DNA of 64,000 nucleotides from positions 1-64,000 of the forward strand of contig JABDAV010000005.1 of the NCBI GenBank assembly GCA_013289015.1, in the 5' to 3' direction. The notes under the pieces were generated by a model that did no database searches, was not told the DNA's origin, and worked only from the letters and a program-made list of their open reading frames with translations. The position numbers were made by a program, and so were the translations under genes. This DNA is from Bacteroidota bacterium (GTDB lineage Bacteria > Bacteroidota > Bacteroidia > Chitinophagales > Chitinophagaceae). Positions 44,502 to 51,878 of the stretch are shown piece by piece. The stretch's first letter is position 1, and each line of letters opens with the position of its first letter.

Positions 44502-45329
44502 TTATTTCAATTTTCCATTTTTATAAACACCATAGATTTTCAGGTTCTCAGTGATCAGCCTGATACTTTCGATAACATCCTCAAATTGAGCATGTGTGTT
44601 AAACTCAAGGTCTGCATGAAAGCTGTATTTAAAATTACTGCCCGGTATGGGAAAGCTTTGCAGCTTGCTTAAGTTCACATCATCTTCTGCTATTTTGGTA
44701 AGCACTCTTGCAAGGCTGCCCTTTGAATGATCTGTATGAAAATTCACAGAAGCTTTATTTGCGTTTGCAACAGGTTCAGCCAGGTCGTTATGCTGCAATA
44801 CAAGAAAACGGGTATAATTATTTTTCATCGTTTGAATGTGCGGCACAATTATTTTCAGGTTAAATAATTCAGCAGCCAGTTTGCTTGCAATAGCAGCAAT
44901 ATGTTTGCTTGCGTGTTGATGAATATGCCTGGCGCTTAAAGCAGTGTCTTCTGTTTCTATAAGTTTCCAGTTGTATTTATCAAGAAAAGCGAAACATTGC
45001 TGTAATGCCATAGGATGGGAATGCACTTCACGGATATCTTCCAGTGCCACGTCTTTATTTACCAGCAGGTTTTGATCGATCTGCAGATACACTTCGCCTA
45101 TTATGGTAAGATTGCTTTTCTGAAGAAGATTGTAATTAGGCAAAATACTTCCGGCGATTGAATTTTCTATCGCCATGATTCCCTTCATATTGTCTTTCTT
45201 TGAGGATGTTTTTTTTATAACCTCATCAAATGTTGCGCAGGGAATAACCTGTGTTTCTTTTCCAAAAAAAGTTAAAGCTGCTGCCTGGTGAAAGCTTCCC
45301 TGGTAACCTTGAATATAAACCTCGTTCAT
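44502..45329 (-). CDS. pheA: Prephenate dehydratase
   Basis: Converts prephenate to phenylpyruvate. YIQGYQGSFHQAAAL (about residues 5-19), IMAIENSIAGSILPNY (about 51-66), EVHSHPMALQQC (about 100-111), ETEDTALSARHI and the IPxxxxNYTRF-like segment MKNNYTRFLVL (about 168) are typical. A C-terminal ACT domain (about 190-275; KASVNFHTDHSKGSLARVL) suggests feedback by phenylalanine. Length 275. First gene of the operon with the aminotransferase (four-base gap) and tyrA. Confidence 0.93.
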   Translation of the reverse strand: MNEVYIQGYQGSFHQAAALTFFGKETQVIPCATFDEVIKKTSSKKDNMKGIMAIENSIAGSILPNYNLLQKSNLTIIGEVYLQIDQNLLVNKDVALEDIREVHSHPMALQQCFAFLDKYNWKLIETEDTALSARHIHQHASKHIAAIASKLAAELFNLKIIVPHIQTMKNNYTRFLVLQHNDLAEPVANANKASVNFHTDHSKGSLARVLTKIAEDDVNLSKLQSFPIPGSNFKYSFHADLEFNTHAQFEDVIESIRLITENLKIYGVYKNGKLK

Positions 45330-45357
45330 TAGCAGATATATTAGTTGTATGAATCAT

Positions 45358-45391
45358 AATAAAAAAAAATCCCGAGCTGTTATTGCCGGGA
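45358..45391 (-). terminator. Minus-strand terminator upstream of pheA
   Basis: ATCCCG and CGGGAT (45368-45373 and 45386-45391) form a stem; on the minus strand a run of nine or more T residues follows. Confidence 0.7.
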
Positions 45392-45550
45392 TCTTTTAAT
45401 GTTTTTATATAAACACATATTACCCGGCTTTCATTTTAAAATAAAAGAAAAAATAAAAGGTATATGTAAATGCATTTTTCATTTGCACCAAAAATAGGGT
45501 TAAGAAACAAGTAATCAAAGGGTTTACTAAAATAATCATGCAATTATAAA

Positions 45551-45583
45551 AGAAAAAAAGCCCTTCCGTGGAAACGGAACGGC
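45551..45583 (-). terminator. Minus-strand terminator of the small lipoprotein gene
   Basis: Stem GCC-x-TTCCGT / ACGGAA-x-GGC with a GGAA tetraloop (45560-45583), followed by seven T residues on the minus strand. It lies about 100 bases past the lipoprotein stop. Confidence 0.8.
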
Positions 45584-45683
45584 CTCTAACGATTGCTTGC
45601 CATATGAAAAAAGTTTAAACTAAACGCCGGGCAAGCAAGCCACCTCAAATCAATTACACTGTTTAGTTATTGTAGTTGCTCAA

Positions 45684-45884
45684 TTATTTTTTTGTTGAGT
45701 CTTTCTTAGTAGAATCAGTCATCATCTTAGTTGTGTCCATACCCATCTTTGAAGAATCTGGGCTCATCGTAGTTGAAGAATCAGGACTCATTGTAGTTGC
45801 AGAATCACTGGTAGTGGTAGTGCTGGAGCTGCTGTTACAGGCAGCGAAAGTGCCAATAGCTAAAACGATCAAAAGCTTTTTCAT
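45684..45884 (-). CDS. Small Ser/Thr-rich lipoprotein
   Basis: 66 residues: a short signal peptide with lipobox IGTFAAC (Cys16), followed by low-complexity sequence with a repeated SATTMSPDSSTTMSPDSS pattern and a Lys/Asp/Thr-rich end. A lipid anchor and a disordered surface tail are expected. It is divergent from the ECF sigma gene, and the two promoters share the motif GGGTTAC plus GTATTAAAA, so it is a likely target of that sigma factor. A similar lipoprotein lies at 51435-51728. Confidence 0.8.
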   Translation of the reverse strand: MKKLLIVLAIGTFAACNSSSSTTTTSDSATTMSPDSSTTMSPDSSKMGMDTTKMMTDSTKKDSTKK

Positions 45885-45913
45885 TGTTTGTGTTTTTTGT
45901 GATGTAATTTTAT

Positions 45914-45943
45914 TTTAATACTCAAACACAGATAAGGTAACCC
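45914..45943 (-). promoter_or_regulatory. ECF-type promoter motif for the lipoprotein gene
   Basis: On the minus strand GGGTTAC (45937-45943) is followed after 15 bases by GTATTAAAA. The same two boxes, with a 16-base spacer, precede the divergent sigma gene. Confidence 0.55.
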
Positions 45944-45983
45944 ATGCTTAAAAGTTTTTTTATAAAATAATGAATAAAAAATT

Positions 45984-46015
45984 GGGTTACTTTTAACCCC
46001 TATCAGGTATTAAAA
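45984..46015 (+). promoter_or_regulatory. ECF-type promoter motif for the sigma-factor gene
   Basis: GGGTTAC (45984-45990), a 16-base spacer and GTATTAAAA (46007-46015) end eight bases before the GTG start, so the mRNA would have almost no leader. GGGTTA also pairs with TAACCC (45994-45999) as a small palindrome, which a repressor could use instead. Confidence 0.55.
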
Positions 46016-46023
46016 ACTCACAG

Positions 46024-46587
46024 GTGAAGGGCGATCCGAACGAACAAGTTTTATTAAAGGCATTAGCAAACAACGATTCGAAAGCAGCAGAAACCATTTA
46101 CAAGGACAATTTTAATATGATATTAAATTTTATCCTTAATAATAATGGTTCTTATGATGAAGCACGGGATATTTTTCAGGAAGCCATGATCACGCTCTAC
46201 CAAAAAGCCAAATCAGGATCATTTGTTCTTACAAGTCAAATTAAGACCTACCTGTATTCGGTTTGCAGGAGATTATGGCTTAAACGCCTGCAGCAACTTG
46301 GTAAAACAACTAATGGAATTGAGAACTATGAAACCGTTGTTGTAGAAGATGATGTAGAAATACATGAAAGGCAAAATGCAGAGTTGGGTATTATGGACAG
46401 GGCGTTGAATAGTTTGGGAGAACCCTGCAAAAGCCTGCTGGAGGCTTTTTACATAGAAAAGAAAAGTATGGATCAGATTGCATTGATGTTTGGTTATACC
46501 AATGCAGATAATGCAAAAAATCAAAAATATAAATGTCTTATTCGTTTAAAAAAATTATTCTTTTCGCAATATAATATAGGAGAGTGA
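46024..46587 (+). CDS. ECF-type RNA polymerase sigma factor
   Basis: 187-residue sigma-70 family protein of the extracytoplasmic-function type. Region 2 spans about residues 28-95 (ARDIFQEAMITLYQKAKSG is the 2.2-2.3 helix; LTSQIKTYLYSVCRRLW is region 2.4) and region 4 about 125-180 (LEAFYIEKKSMDQIALMFGY is the helix-turn-helix). No ATG is available near the family start; a GTG at 46024 begins the protein. Its stop overlaps the ATG of the anti-sigma/protease gene by one base. It probably controls its own gene and the divergent lipoprotein gene. Confidence 0.88.
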   Translation: MKGDPNEQVLLKALANNDSKAAETIYKDNFNMILNFILNNNGSYDEARDIFQEAMITLYQKAKSGSFVLTSQIKTYLYSVCRRLWLKRLQQLGKTTNGIENYETVVVEDDVEIHERQNAELGIMDRALNSLGEPCKSLLEAFYIEKKSMDQIALMFGYTNADNAKNQKYKCLIRLKKLFFSQYNIGE

Positions 46588-47696
46588 TGGAAGATATTCT
46601 TTTATTAAATTCAATTGAACGCTATCTTGAAGGAAGGATGCTTGAAGAAGAAAAGAACTTTTTCGAAGCGTTACGCCAGAATAACCCGGCTATTGATCAA
46701 ATGGTGGTTGAACATAAGCTTTTTCTTCACCACATGAATGAATACGCCGACGTTGAAAATTTTCGTGATTCCATTCATACCATACATTCAAAACTGTCTG
46801 CTACCGGCGAGGTCAGAAACAGTGAAGAGCCCGAAGGTTTTACAGGCAAGGTTGTTCAGCTTTGGCACCGTTACAGGAAAGTTACCGCTATCGCTGCTTC
46901 CATTGCCTGTATCACCGCTTTATTCATTAGTGCATTGGCAATGTACTTTTCACCTTCAGTTGATAAAACCCAATTGGAACGTTTAAGCAGAGATATAGCT
47001 GCTATAAAAGCCAATCAACAGGTTACCAACAATACGCTTAAAGAAGTTGCCGAGCCAAAAATTCCAAAAGGCGCTATTGTTAAAACAGGCGGCACTGCTT
47101 TTTTAATTGATGGCAAAGGCTATCTTGTAACAAGCGCTCACGTGCTTGCAGGAAGCGGAGCTATCGTAACAGACAATAATGGCAATGAATACAATTCAAA
47201 AATCTTATCTATAGATCAGTCAAAAGATCTTGCTATCCTTAAAATTGACGATAAAGATTTTAAGCCTGTAAAAAATCTTCCTTATGCCATTCGCCGCAAT
47301 CAGCCTGATCTTGGTGAAGAACTTTTTACGTTAGGCTATCCGCGTGATGAGATCGTTTATAACATGGGCTATTTAAGTGCAAAAACCGGTTACAAAGGCG
47401 ACACAACAAGCTGTCAGCTTTCACTTACCGCAAATCCAGGTAACTCCGGCGCACCTGTATTTAATAAGAATGGTGAAATAGTAGGTATTATCACCACAAA
47501 ACAAACACAAGCTGAAGATGTGGTGTTCGCGCTTAAATCGAATAATATTTTCAAATTGATTGACAGTTTAAGAACAACAGACACTTTTTTCAAAAATGTT
47601 AAGCTGCCGACTTTTTCTACTTTAAAAAATATGGACAGAGTTAGCCAGGTTAAGAAAGCAGAGAGCTATGTGTTCTTTGTAAAAGCTTATAACTAA
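46587..47696 (+). CDS. Membrane protein fusing anti-sigma-like region and trypsin-like serine protease
   Basis: 369 residues. The cytosolic N-terminal part (about 1-70) has the pattern of Bacteroidota anti-sigma adaptors (IERYLEGRMLEEEKNFFEAL). One membrane helix follows (about 100-121), then a short heptad-like stretch (LERLSRDIAAIKANQQ) and an S1C/DegP-like protease domain (about 160-330). The catalytic triad is complete: His185 in TSAHVLAG, Asp214 in SKDLAILK and Ser287 in NPGNSGAPV. There is no PDZ domain. The gene is coupled to the ECF sigma gene. A sigma-binding N-terminus and a periplasmic protease in one chain recall RseA and DegS joined together. Anti-sigma function is inferred from context and pattern. 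Confidence 0.83.
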   Translation: MEDILLLNSIERYLEGRMLEEEKNFFEALRQNNPAIDQMVVEHKLFLHHMNEYADVENFRDSIHTIHSKLSATGEVRNSEEPEGFTGKVVQLWHRYRKVTAIAASIACITALFISALAMYFSPSVDKTQLERLSRDIAAIKANQQVTNNTLKEVAEPKIPKGAIVKTGGTAFLIDGKGYLVTSAHVLAGSGAIVTDNNGNEYNSKILSIDQSKDLAILKIDDKDFKPVKNLPYAIRRNQPDLGEELFTLGYPRDEIVYNMGYLSAKTGYKGDTTSCQLSLTANPGNSGAPVFNKNGEIVGIITTKQTQAEDVVFALKSNNIFKLIDSLRTTDTFFKNVKLPTFSTLKNMDRVSQVKKAESYVFFVKAYN

Positions 47697-47723
47697 TAGA
47701 ATAAATTTTATTTTAATAAATCC

Positions 47724-47751
47724 AGTCCTGCATTTTTGCGGGACTTTTTTA
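47724..47751 (+). terminator. Terminator of the sigma/anti-sigma operon
   Basis: AGTCCTGC (47724-47731) pairs with GCGGGACT (47738-47745), one G-T wobble, and a T-run follows. Confidence 0.85.
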
Positions 47752-47798
47752 TAACTAACCGGTGTCATTCATTTATACTTTCGCTCAAACAAACCAAA

Positions 47799-47945
47799 AT
47801 GAAACCAGCTTGTCAGCCTTTTCTTATTGCAATGTTATAATATCATTTAGTAGTTGTGCAAGTATTGTAAGTAAGAGCAGCTTGGCCGTTTTCTGTTATG
47901 TCTAATTCTGGTGGTACTACTATAATTATAACTACATGAGTCCGG
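47799..47945 (+). pseudogene. Remnant of a short lipoprotein gene
   Basis: A frame starts MKPACQPFLIAML, shifts, and continues ISFSSCASIVSKSS, a typical lipobox, then shifts again to WPFSVMSNSGGTTIII before a stop. Read across two frameshifts this resembles small Bacteroidota lipoproteins that begin with a SSCASIVSKS segment. A TACTTTCG promoter-like box at 47776-47783 fits a former gene. It is broken and probably not translated. Confidence 0.55.
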
Positions 47946-48081
47946 TTTAAGCATAAAGTAATCTTAAAAGGATTAAGTTTGAATAGGCCCCGTAAGAATT
48001 AAGTGAGAATAAATGTGTAAAAGAACATTGAACCACACAGGGGTTTAATTAATTGATCATAAAATTCAGCCTCTGACCTAA

Positions 48082-48213
48082 CCGGAAGCTATTCATATTA
48101 AGGCCCTCCAGGCTTACCCGGATTCACGTTATTTAGTATGCGATAGTACAGGCTTGCCTATACACCCGGATACCTTTTGCCATGGAATTGACAGGGAGCT
48201 GACAGGGAGTTGA
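48082..48213 (+). pseudogene. Gene fragment without start codon (43 aa)
   Basis: Open between stops at 48079 and 48211, reading PEAIHIKALQAYPDSRYLVC and then STGLPIHPDTFCHGIDREL. The composition looks genuinely coding, but no start exists and the frame ends in the tandem repeat. The family is not recognised. Confidence 0.45.
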
Positions 48214-48286
48214 CAGGGGTTTGGTATGGAGTAAGGTTACTATAAGGTTACTATAAAGTCTCTATAAGGTTACTATAAAGTCTCTA
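48189..48286 (+). repeat. 11-bp-periodic tandem array
   Basis: Nine units in a row: three of TGACAGGGAG(C/T)-type (48189-48221), one 10-base linker-like unit, then TAAGGTTACTA, TAAGGTTACTA, TAAAGTCTCTA, TAAGGTTACTA, TAAAGTCTCTA (48232-48286). The period of 11 is not a multiple of three, so it is not an in-frame peptide repeat. Confidence 0.85.
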
Positions 48287-48425
48287 TGAAAGTGAAGCAG
48301 AATGAAAAGCAATGTATAGTTTTATACAGTTATTTACAAACAGGATATCGTGGTATGTAAAATAAGTATAAACCCAGGAATAGCAAAAAGAACCAGGAAA
48401 AATAAATTATTGGGCAGAAAGCCAA

Positions 48426-48638
48426 ATGATCTACCTGGCGGCACGTGCTGCGAAAACGGAAGCGATCCATGCAGCAACCAAAGCAGTTTATGATGTGCTG
48501 AAGATATATACTACATGTTCCAGGGAAGGACAGTTATGGCGGCATATATTAAACAGAATGCGGAATGCCAACAGCATGCATTTTGAAGGCCTGAAGGATG
48601 TACTTTGCGTTTACCTGCCCATACTCTTATTAAAATAA
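48426..48638 (+). CDS. Uncertain small ORF or gene fragment (70 aa)
   Basis: Reads IYLAARAAKTEAIHAATKAV, then CSREGQLWRHILNRMRNANS, with an Arg/Ala-rich helical look, and ends in a hydrophobic LPILLLK. The open frame extends upstream to 48384 without another start, so it may be the 3' end of a broken gene. The family is unknown. It lies in a stretch of gene fragments. Confidence 0.35.
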   Translation: MIYLAARAAKTEAIHAATKAVYDVLKIYTTCSREGQLWRHILNRMRNANSMHFEGLKDVLCVYLPILLLK

Positions 48639-48689
48639 TACCTGTCTACATAATTATGATGCATGGCAGTATCCCGACTGTTAATTTGA

Positions 48690-48803
48690 ATGGGTATTTC
48701 TGAAGACCTTCAGCATGAAAAACTATCAACACAGTTAAATATAATCAACCCGAAAGATGTGCCCGATAGTCTTAAACCCAGTCTTGTGAAAACAGATGCT
48801 TAA
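48690..48803 (+). CDS. Uncertain tiny ORF (37 aa)
   Basis: MGISEDLQHEKLSTQLN then IINPKDVPDSLKPSLVKTDA. Short and of plausible composition, but no family or clear start signal. It could be another fragment of the degenerate region. Confidence 0.25.
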   Translation: MGISEDLQHEKLSTQLNIINPKDVPDSLKPSLVKTDA

Positions 48804-48814
48804 TGCGATAATTT

Positions 48815-49717
48815 TTATTTCCATAGATTTTCAGGATACTCTCCTGTTTCAACAAGATGCTTTACTGAAGCTGCAACAACTGGTGCATCTTCTTTATAAG
48901 TAACACCAAACCATTTTGAGCTTGTTGGAATTACTTCAACCTTTCCTGCTCCTGATTTAATAAAATAATCAGTCATAGTTGGTATTAGAAACTCAGCTTT
49001 TAAATTTTGTGCGTTGTTATCAAGAAATACTTTAAACTGTTCTTCACACAAATCAATAAACTGTGGTGCATAGCAGAAAAAATTCATACTAACTTTTGTA
49101 CTTGCAGATAATTCGGTTAAGCTGCTGTCTTCACCTTCATAAATAATAGCATCATCTTTTTTATAGATCTTAAGACATTCTTTTATGCCTTCCATCTGGT
49201 GCTGCTCATTTTCTGAAATAACACCACGGCTTACGCTTCCATGTTCGCTTAAAGTATTGGGCAATTCATAAGCAATAACAGCATAAGTTTTTTCATTGCA
49301 GCGCGTTTGCAAAAAATCAAAAGCTTTTCTAAAAGAATCTTTACCATAAAAATCATCAGCGTTAATAACAGCAAAAGGCTCTTTCACTTTGCCTTTGCAG
49401 CAAAGTACTGCGTGTGCAGTTCCCCATGGCTTTGTTCTTTCAGGATTAATTTCTTTTCCATCAGTAAAACTGCTTAACTGCTGATATACGTAATCAATTT
49501 CAATTTTGCCTTTAAGCTTAGGTTCTACAATACCTTTAAAAATTTCAGCAAAGTCTTCGCGAATAATAAAAATTACTTTTTCAAAACCTGCAGCGATAGC
49601 ATCATAAACAGAATATTCCATTATAGTTTCTCCCGAAGGTCCAAATGATTGTGTTTGTTTCATGCTGCCGTAACGGCTTGCCATTCCTGCGGCTAAAATT
49701 ACAAGTGTTGATTGCAT
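48815..49717 (-). CDS. Nucleotidyltransferase (NTP-transferase) family protein
   Basis: GT-A-fold sugar-phosphate nucleotidyltransferase-like protein. The N-terminal signature LVILAAGMASRYGSMKQ (about residues 5-21) is the usual LAAGxGSR..xK motif, here with Ala replacing the second Gly. GTAHAVLCCKGKVKEPFAVI (about 99-118), NADDFYG with the metal-binding Asp pair, and VSMNFFCYAP (about 211) support the call. Length 300. Substrate is unknown. The divergent acyl-CoA carboxylase gene shares its upstream region. Confidence 0.85.
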   Translation of the reverse strand: MQSTLVILAAGMASRYGSMKQTQSFGPSGETIMEYSVYDAIAAGFEKVIFIIREDFAEIFKGIVEPKLKGKIEIDYVYQQLSSFTDGKEINPERTKPWGTAHAVLCCKGKVKEPFAVINADDFYGKDSFRKAFDFLQTRCNEKTYAVIAYELPNTLSEHGSVSRGVISENEQHQMEGIKECLKIYKKDDAIIYEGEDSSLTELSASTKVSMNFFCYAPQFIDLCEEQFKVFLDNNAQNLKAEFLIPTMTDYFIKSGAGKVEVIPTSSKWFGVTYKEDAPVVAASVKHLVETGEYPENLWK

Positions 49718-49786
49718 AGAGGTTATTAGTATTTAGGGTTGCGAAGCTAATTAAATTTATAAAGTAAACACAGTAACGGTGTTCTA

Positions 49787-49794
49787 TATCTTTG
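49787..49794 (+). promoter_or_regulatory. Bacteroidota-type -7 box (TATCTTTG) upstream of the carboxylase gene
   Basis: Perfect TAnnTTTG match, 23 bases before the ATG at 49818. A weaker minus-strand TAGCTTCG near 49745 may serve the divergent nucleotidyltransferase gene. Confidence 0.55.
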
Positions 49795-49817
49795 TTGCAA
49801 ATAACTAACCTGATTGC

Positions 49818-51431
49818 ATGGATATGAAATTAAACGGTAGCGGTAACTGGATGCTTGCTTTGCTAAACACTGTAAAAGATAATTTTGAAAAAATTAAAGC
49901 AGGTGGAGGCAAAAAATCTGTAGAAAAACAAAAGGAAAAAAATAAACTTACCGCAAGAGAGCGTATTAAATATTTAACTGATAATGATAAACCCTTTATA
50001 GAAATCGGCGCATTTGCAGGCCACGGTATGTATGAAGAGTATGGTGGCTGTCCCGCCGGCGGAACGGTTGCAGGCATTGGTTATGTAAGCAGAAGGCAAT
50101 GCGTGATTGTTGCCAACGATCAAACTGTAAAGGCAGGTGCATGGTTTCCGATTACGGGCAAGAAAAATCTACGCATGCAGGAAATTGCTATGGAAAATCA
50201 TTTGCCTATAATTTACCTGGTTGATAGTGCCGGCATTTTTCTGCCCATGCAGGATGAAATATTTCCTGACAAAGAACATTTCGGCCGCATATTTCGTAAC
50301 AACGCACGTATGAGTGCAATGGGTATAACACAAATTGCAGCGGTGCTTGGTGCATGTGTTGCCGGTGGCGCTTATCTGCCAATAATGAGTGATGAAACTT
50401 TAATGGTGAAAGGTAATGGAAGTATTTTTTTAGCAGGTCCATATTTAGTTAAAGCTGCTATTGGTGAAGATATTGATGCTGAAACTTTAGGTGGTGCTGA
50501 AACGCACAATGCAATAAGTGGTATTGCAGATTATGAATGTGCTGATGAATATGAATGTCTTGATAAAATAAAAAATATTGTAAGTAAATTAGGGGAACCA
50601 CAGCAAGCAGGTTTTAACCGTATTGAAAGTATTGCTCCATCAAAAAACATGGAAACGATTTATTCGATCATGCAGGAAAACAATGCAAAACCTTATGATG
50701 TGGTTGATATAATTGAATGTATTGTTGATGCAGCTTCGTTTGAACAATTCAAAGAGCAGTATGGCAAAACAATAGTTTGCGGTTATGCAAGAATCGATGG
50801 TTGGTCTGTTGGAATTGTTGCCAATCAACGTTTGATCAGTAAAACAAAAAGAGGAGAAATGCAGATGGGCGGTGTTATTTATAATGACAGCGCTGATAAA
50901 GCTGCACGGTTTATTCTTAACTGTAATCAGAAAAAAATACCATTGGTCTTTTTACAGGATGTTACCGGCTTTATGGTTGGTAGCCGCAGTGAGCATGCAG
51001 GCATAATTAAAGATGGCGCAAAACTGGTGAATGCTGTTGCAAATTCTGTTGTTCCAAAAATTACGATTATCACTGGCAATAGTTATGGCGCGGGCAATTA
51101 TGCTATGTGTGGCAAAGCATACGATCCGCGTTTTATATATGCGTGGCCAAGTGCAAAGATTGCGGTGATGGGTGGAGAACAAGCTGCAAAGACTTTATTG
51201 CAAATACAGGTCTCGGGTAAAAAAATAAGTGAGGTTGAACAACAGCAAATGCTTGATGCAATAAAATCGCGTTATGAAAAACAAACAATACCTTATTATG
51301 CTGCTGCGCGTTTATGGATTGATGACATCATTGATCCTGCTGATACACGAAAACTAATAAGTGAAGGCATTGCAGCTTCAAACAATAACCCGGACATTAA
51401 AGAAATGAAAGTTGGGGTTTTCCAGGTATAA
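49818..51431 (+). CDS. Acyl-CoA carboxylase beta (carboxyltransferase) subunit
   Basis: Biotin-dependent carboxyltransferase subunit of the propionyl-CoA / methylcrotonyl-CoA carboxylase type. KLTARERIKYL (about residues 43-53), a first crotonase-like half with IYLVDSAGIFLPMQDEIFPD (about 133-152) and FLAGPYLVKAAIGEDIDAE (about 205), and a second half with PLVFLQDVTGFMVGS (about 375-389) and GNSYGAGNYAMCGKAYDPRF (about 415-434). Length 537. The DAGGAFLP-like segment SAGIFLPMQDEIFPD resembles methylcrotonyl-CoA carboxylase. No biotin carboxylase subunit is next to it. Confidence 0.9.
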   Translation: MDMKLNGSGNWMLALLNTVKDNFEKIKAGGGKKSVEKQKEKNKLTARERIKYLTDNDKPFIEIGAFAGHGMYEEYGGCPAGGTVAGIGYVSRRQCVIVANDQTVKAGAWFPITGKKNLRMQEIAMENHLPIIYLVDSAGIFLPMQDEIFPDKEHFGRIFRNNARMSAMGITQIAAVLGACVAGGAYLPIMSDETLMVKGNGSIFLAGPYLVKAAIGEDIDAETLGGAETHNAISGIADYECADEYECLDKIKNIVSKLGEPQQAGFNRIESIAPSKNMETIYSIMQENNAKPYDVVDIIECIVDAASFEQFKEQYGKTIVCGYARIDGWSVGIVANQRLISKTKRGEMQMGGVIYNDSADKAARFILNCNQKKIPLVFLQDVTGFMVGSRSEHAGIIKDGAKLVNAVANSVVPKITIITGNSYGAGNYAMCGKAYDPRFIYAWPSAKIAVMGGEQAAKTLLQIQVSGKKISEVEQQQMLDAIKSRYEKQTIPYYAAARLWIDDIIDPADTRKLISEGIAASNNNPDIKEMKVGVFQV

Positions 51432-51434
51432 AAC

Positions 51435-51728
51435 TTATTGTTTTTTTGAACTGTCTTTGCTTCCTTTTGTAGTATTATACGTTTTTTGTGTACCTGTATT
51501 TGGCGTAGCTTCAGAACCATTAATAGTATCTGTTCCAATAGTATTTGAAGAATCAGGCGTTGGTATATGCTGACGCTGATCAGGGTGATCATCCATTGCA
51601 TCAGATGTTGGATTAGCTGAAGAGCTGTCATTAACATCAAGCGCTGAGCTTTTACTTGTTGAATTATTACATGCTGCCATCATTGAAACACTAAAAAATG
51701 ATATCAATATAAATTTAAATGCTTTCAT
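51435..51728 (-). CDS. Small Ser/Thr/Asp-rich lipoprotein
   Basis: 97 residues from the ATG at 51728: signal peptide with lipobox VSMMAAC (Cys near residue 20), then low-complexity Ser/Thr/Asn/Asp sequence (SSANPTSDAMDDHPDQRQ) ending in a Lys-rich tail KGSKDSSKKQ. Similar in style to the lipoprotein at 45684-45884, which also ends in TKK-type residues. Function is unknown. A longer frame starting at 51764 lacks a signal peptide and is less likely. Confidence 0.75.
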   Translation of the reverse strand: MKAFKFILISFFSVSMMAACNNSTSKSSALDVNDSSSANPTSDAMDDHPDQRQHIPTPDSSNTIGTDTINGSEATPNTGTQKTYNTTKGSKDSSKKQ

Positions 51729-51773
51729 ATCTTTTTTAAACAATAATCTCAAACATTGTTCCACAATAGTTAA

Positions 51774-51797
51774 TTAAAAAAGGGCTAAAAGCCCTTT
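51774..51797 (-). terminator. Minus-strand terminator after the TolC-family gene
   Basis: AAAGGGCT and AGCCCTTT (51779-51797) form an eight-bp stem with a three-base loop, followed by T residues on the minus strand, 80 bases past the TolC-family stop. Confidence 0.8.
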
Positions 51798-51878
51798 CTG
51801 AATGTTCCCCTATATTATTATTAAATGCAAAAACTAAATCTATACCAATAATGACTTTTAAAGGAAATATTTTTTGTT

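Larger units (their letters stand above)
45330..45683. other. Intergenic region with two minus-strand terminators
   Basis: About 350 bases between pheA and the small lipoprotein gene. It holds two hairpins followed by T-runs on the minus strand (listed separately). The pheA promoter must lie near 45335-45365, but no clear TAnnTTTG box is visible. No gene remnant was found. Confidence 0.6.

Noticed and set aside
48189-48286. CRISPR-like array
   Set aside because: Units are 11 bp, contiguous and without spacers, and no cas genes are nearby. It is a simple tandem array.
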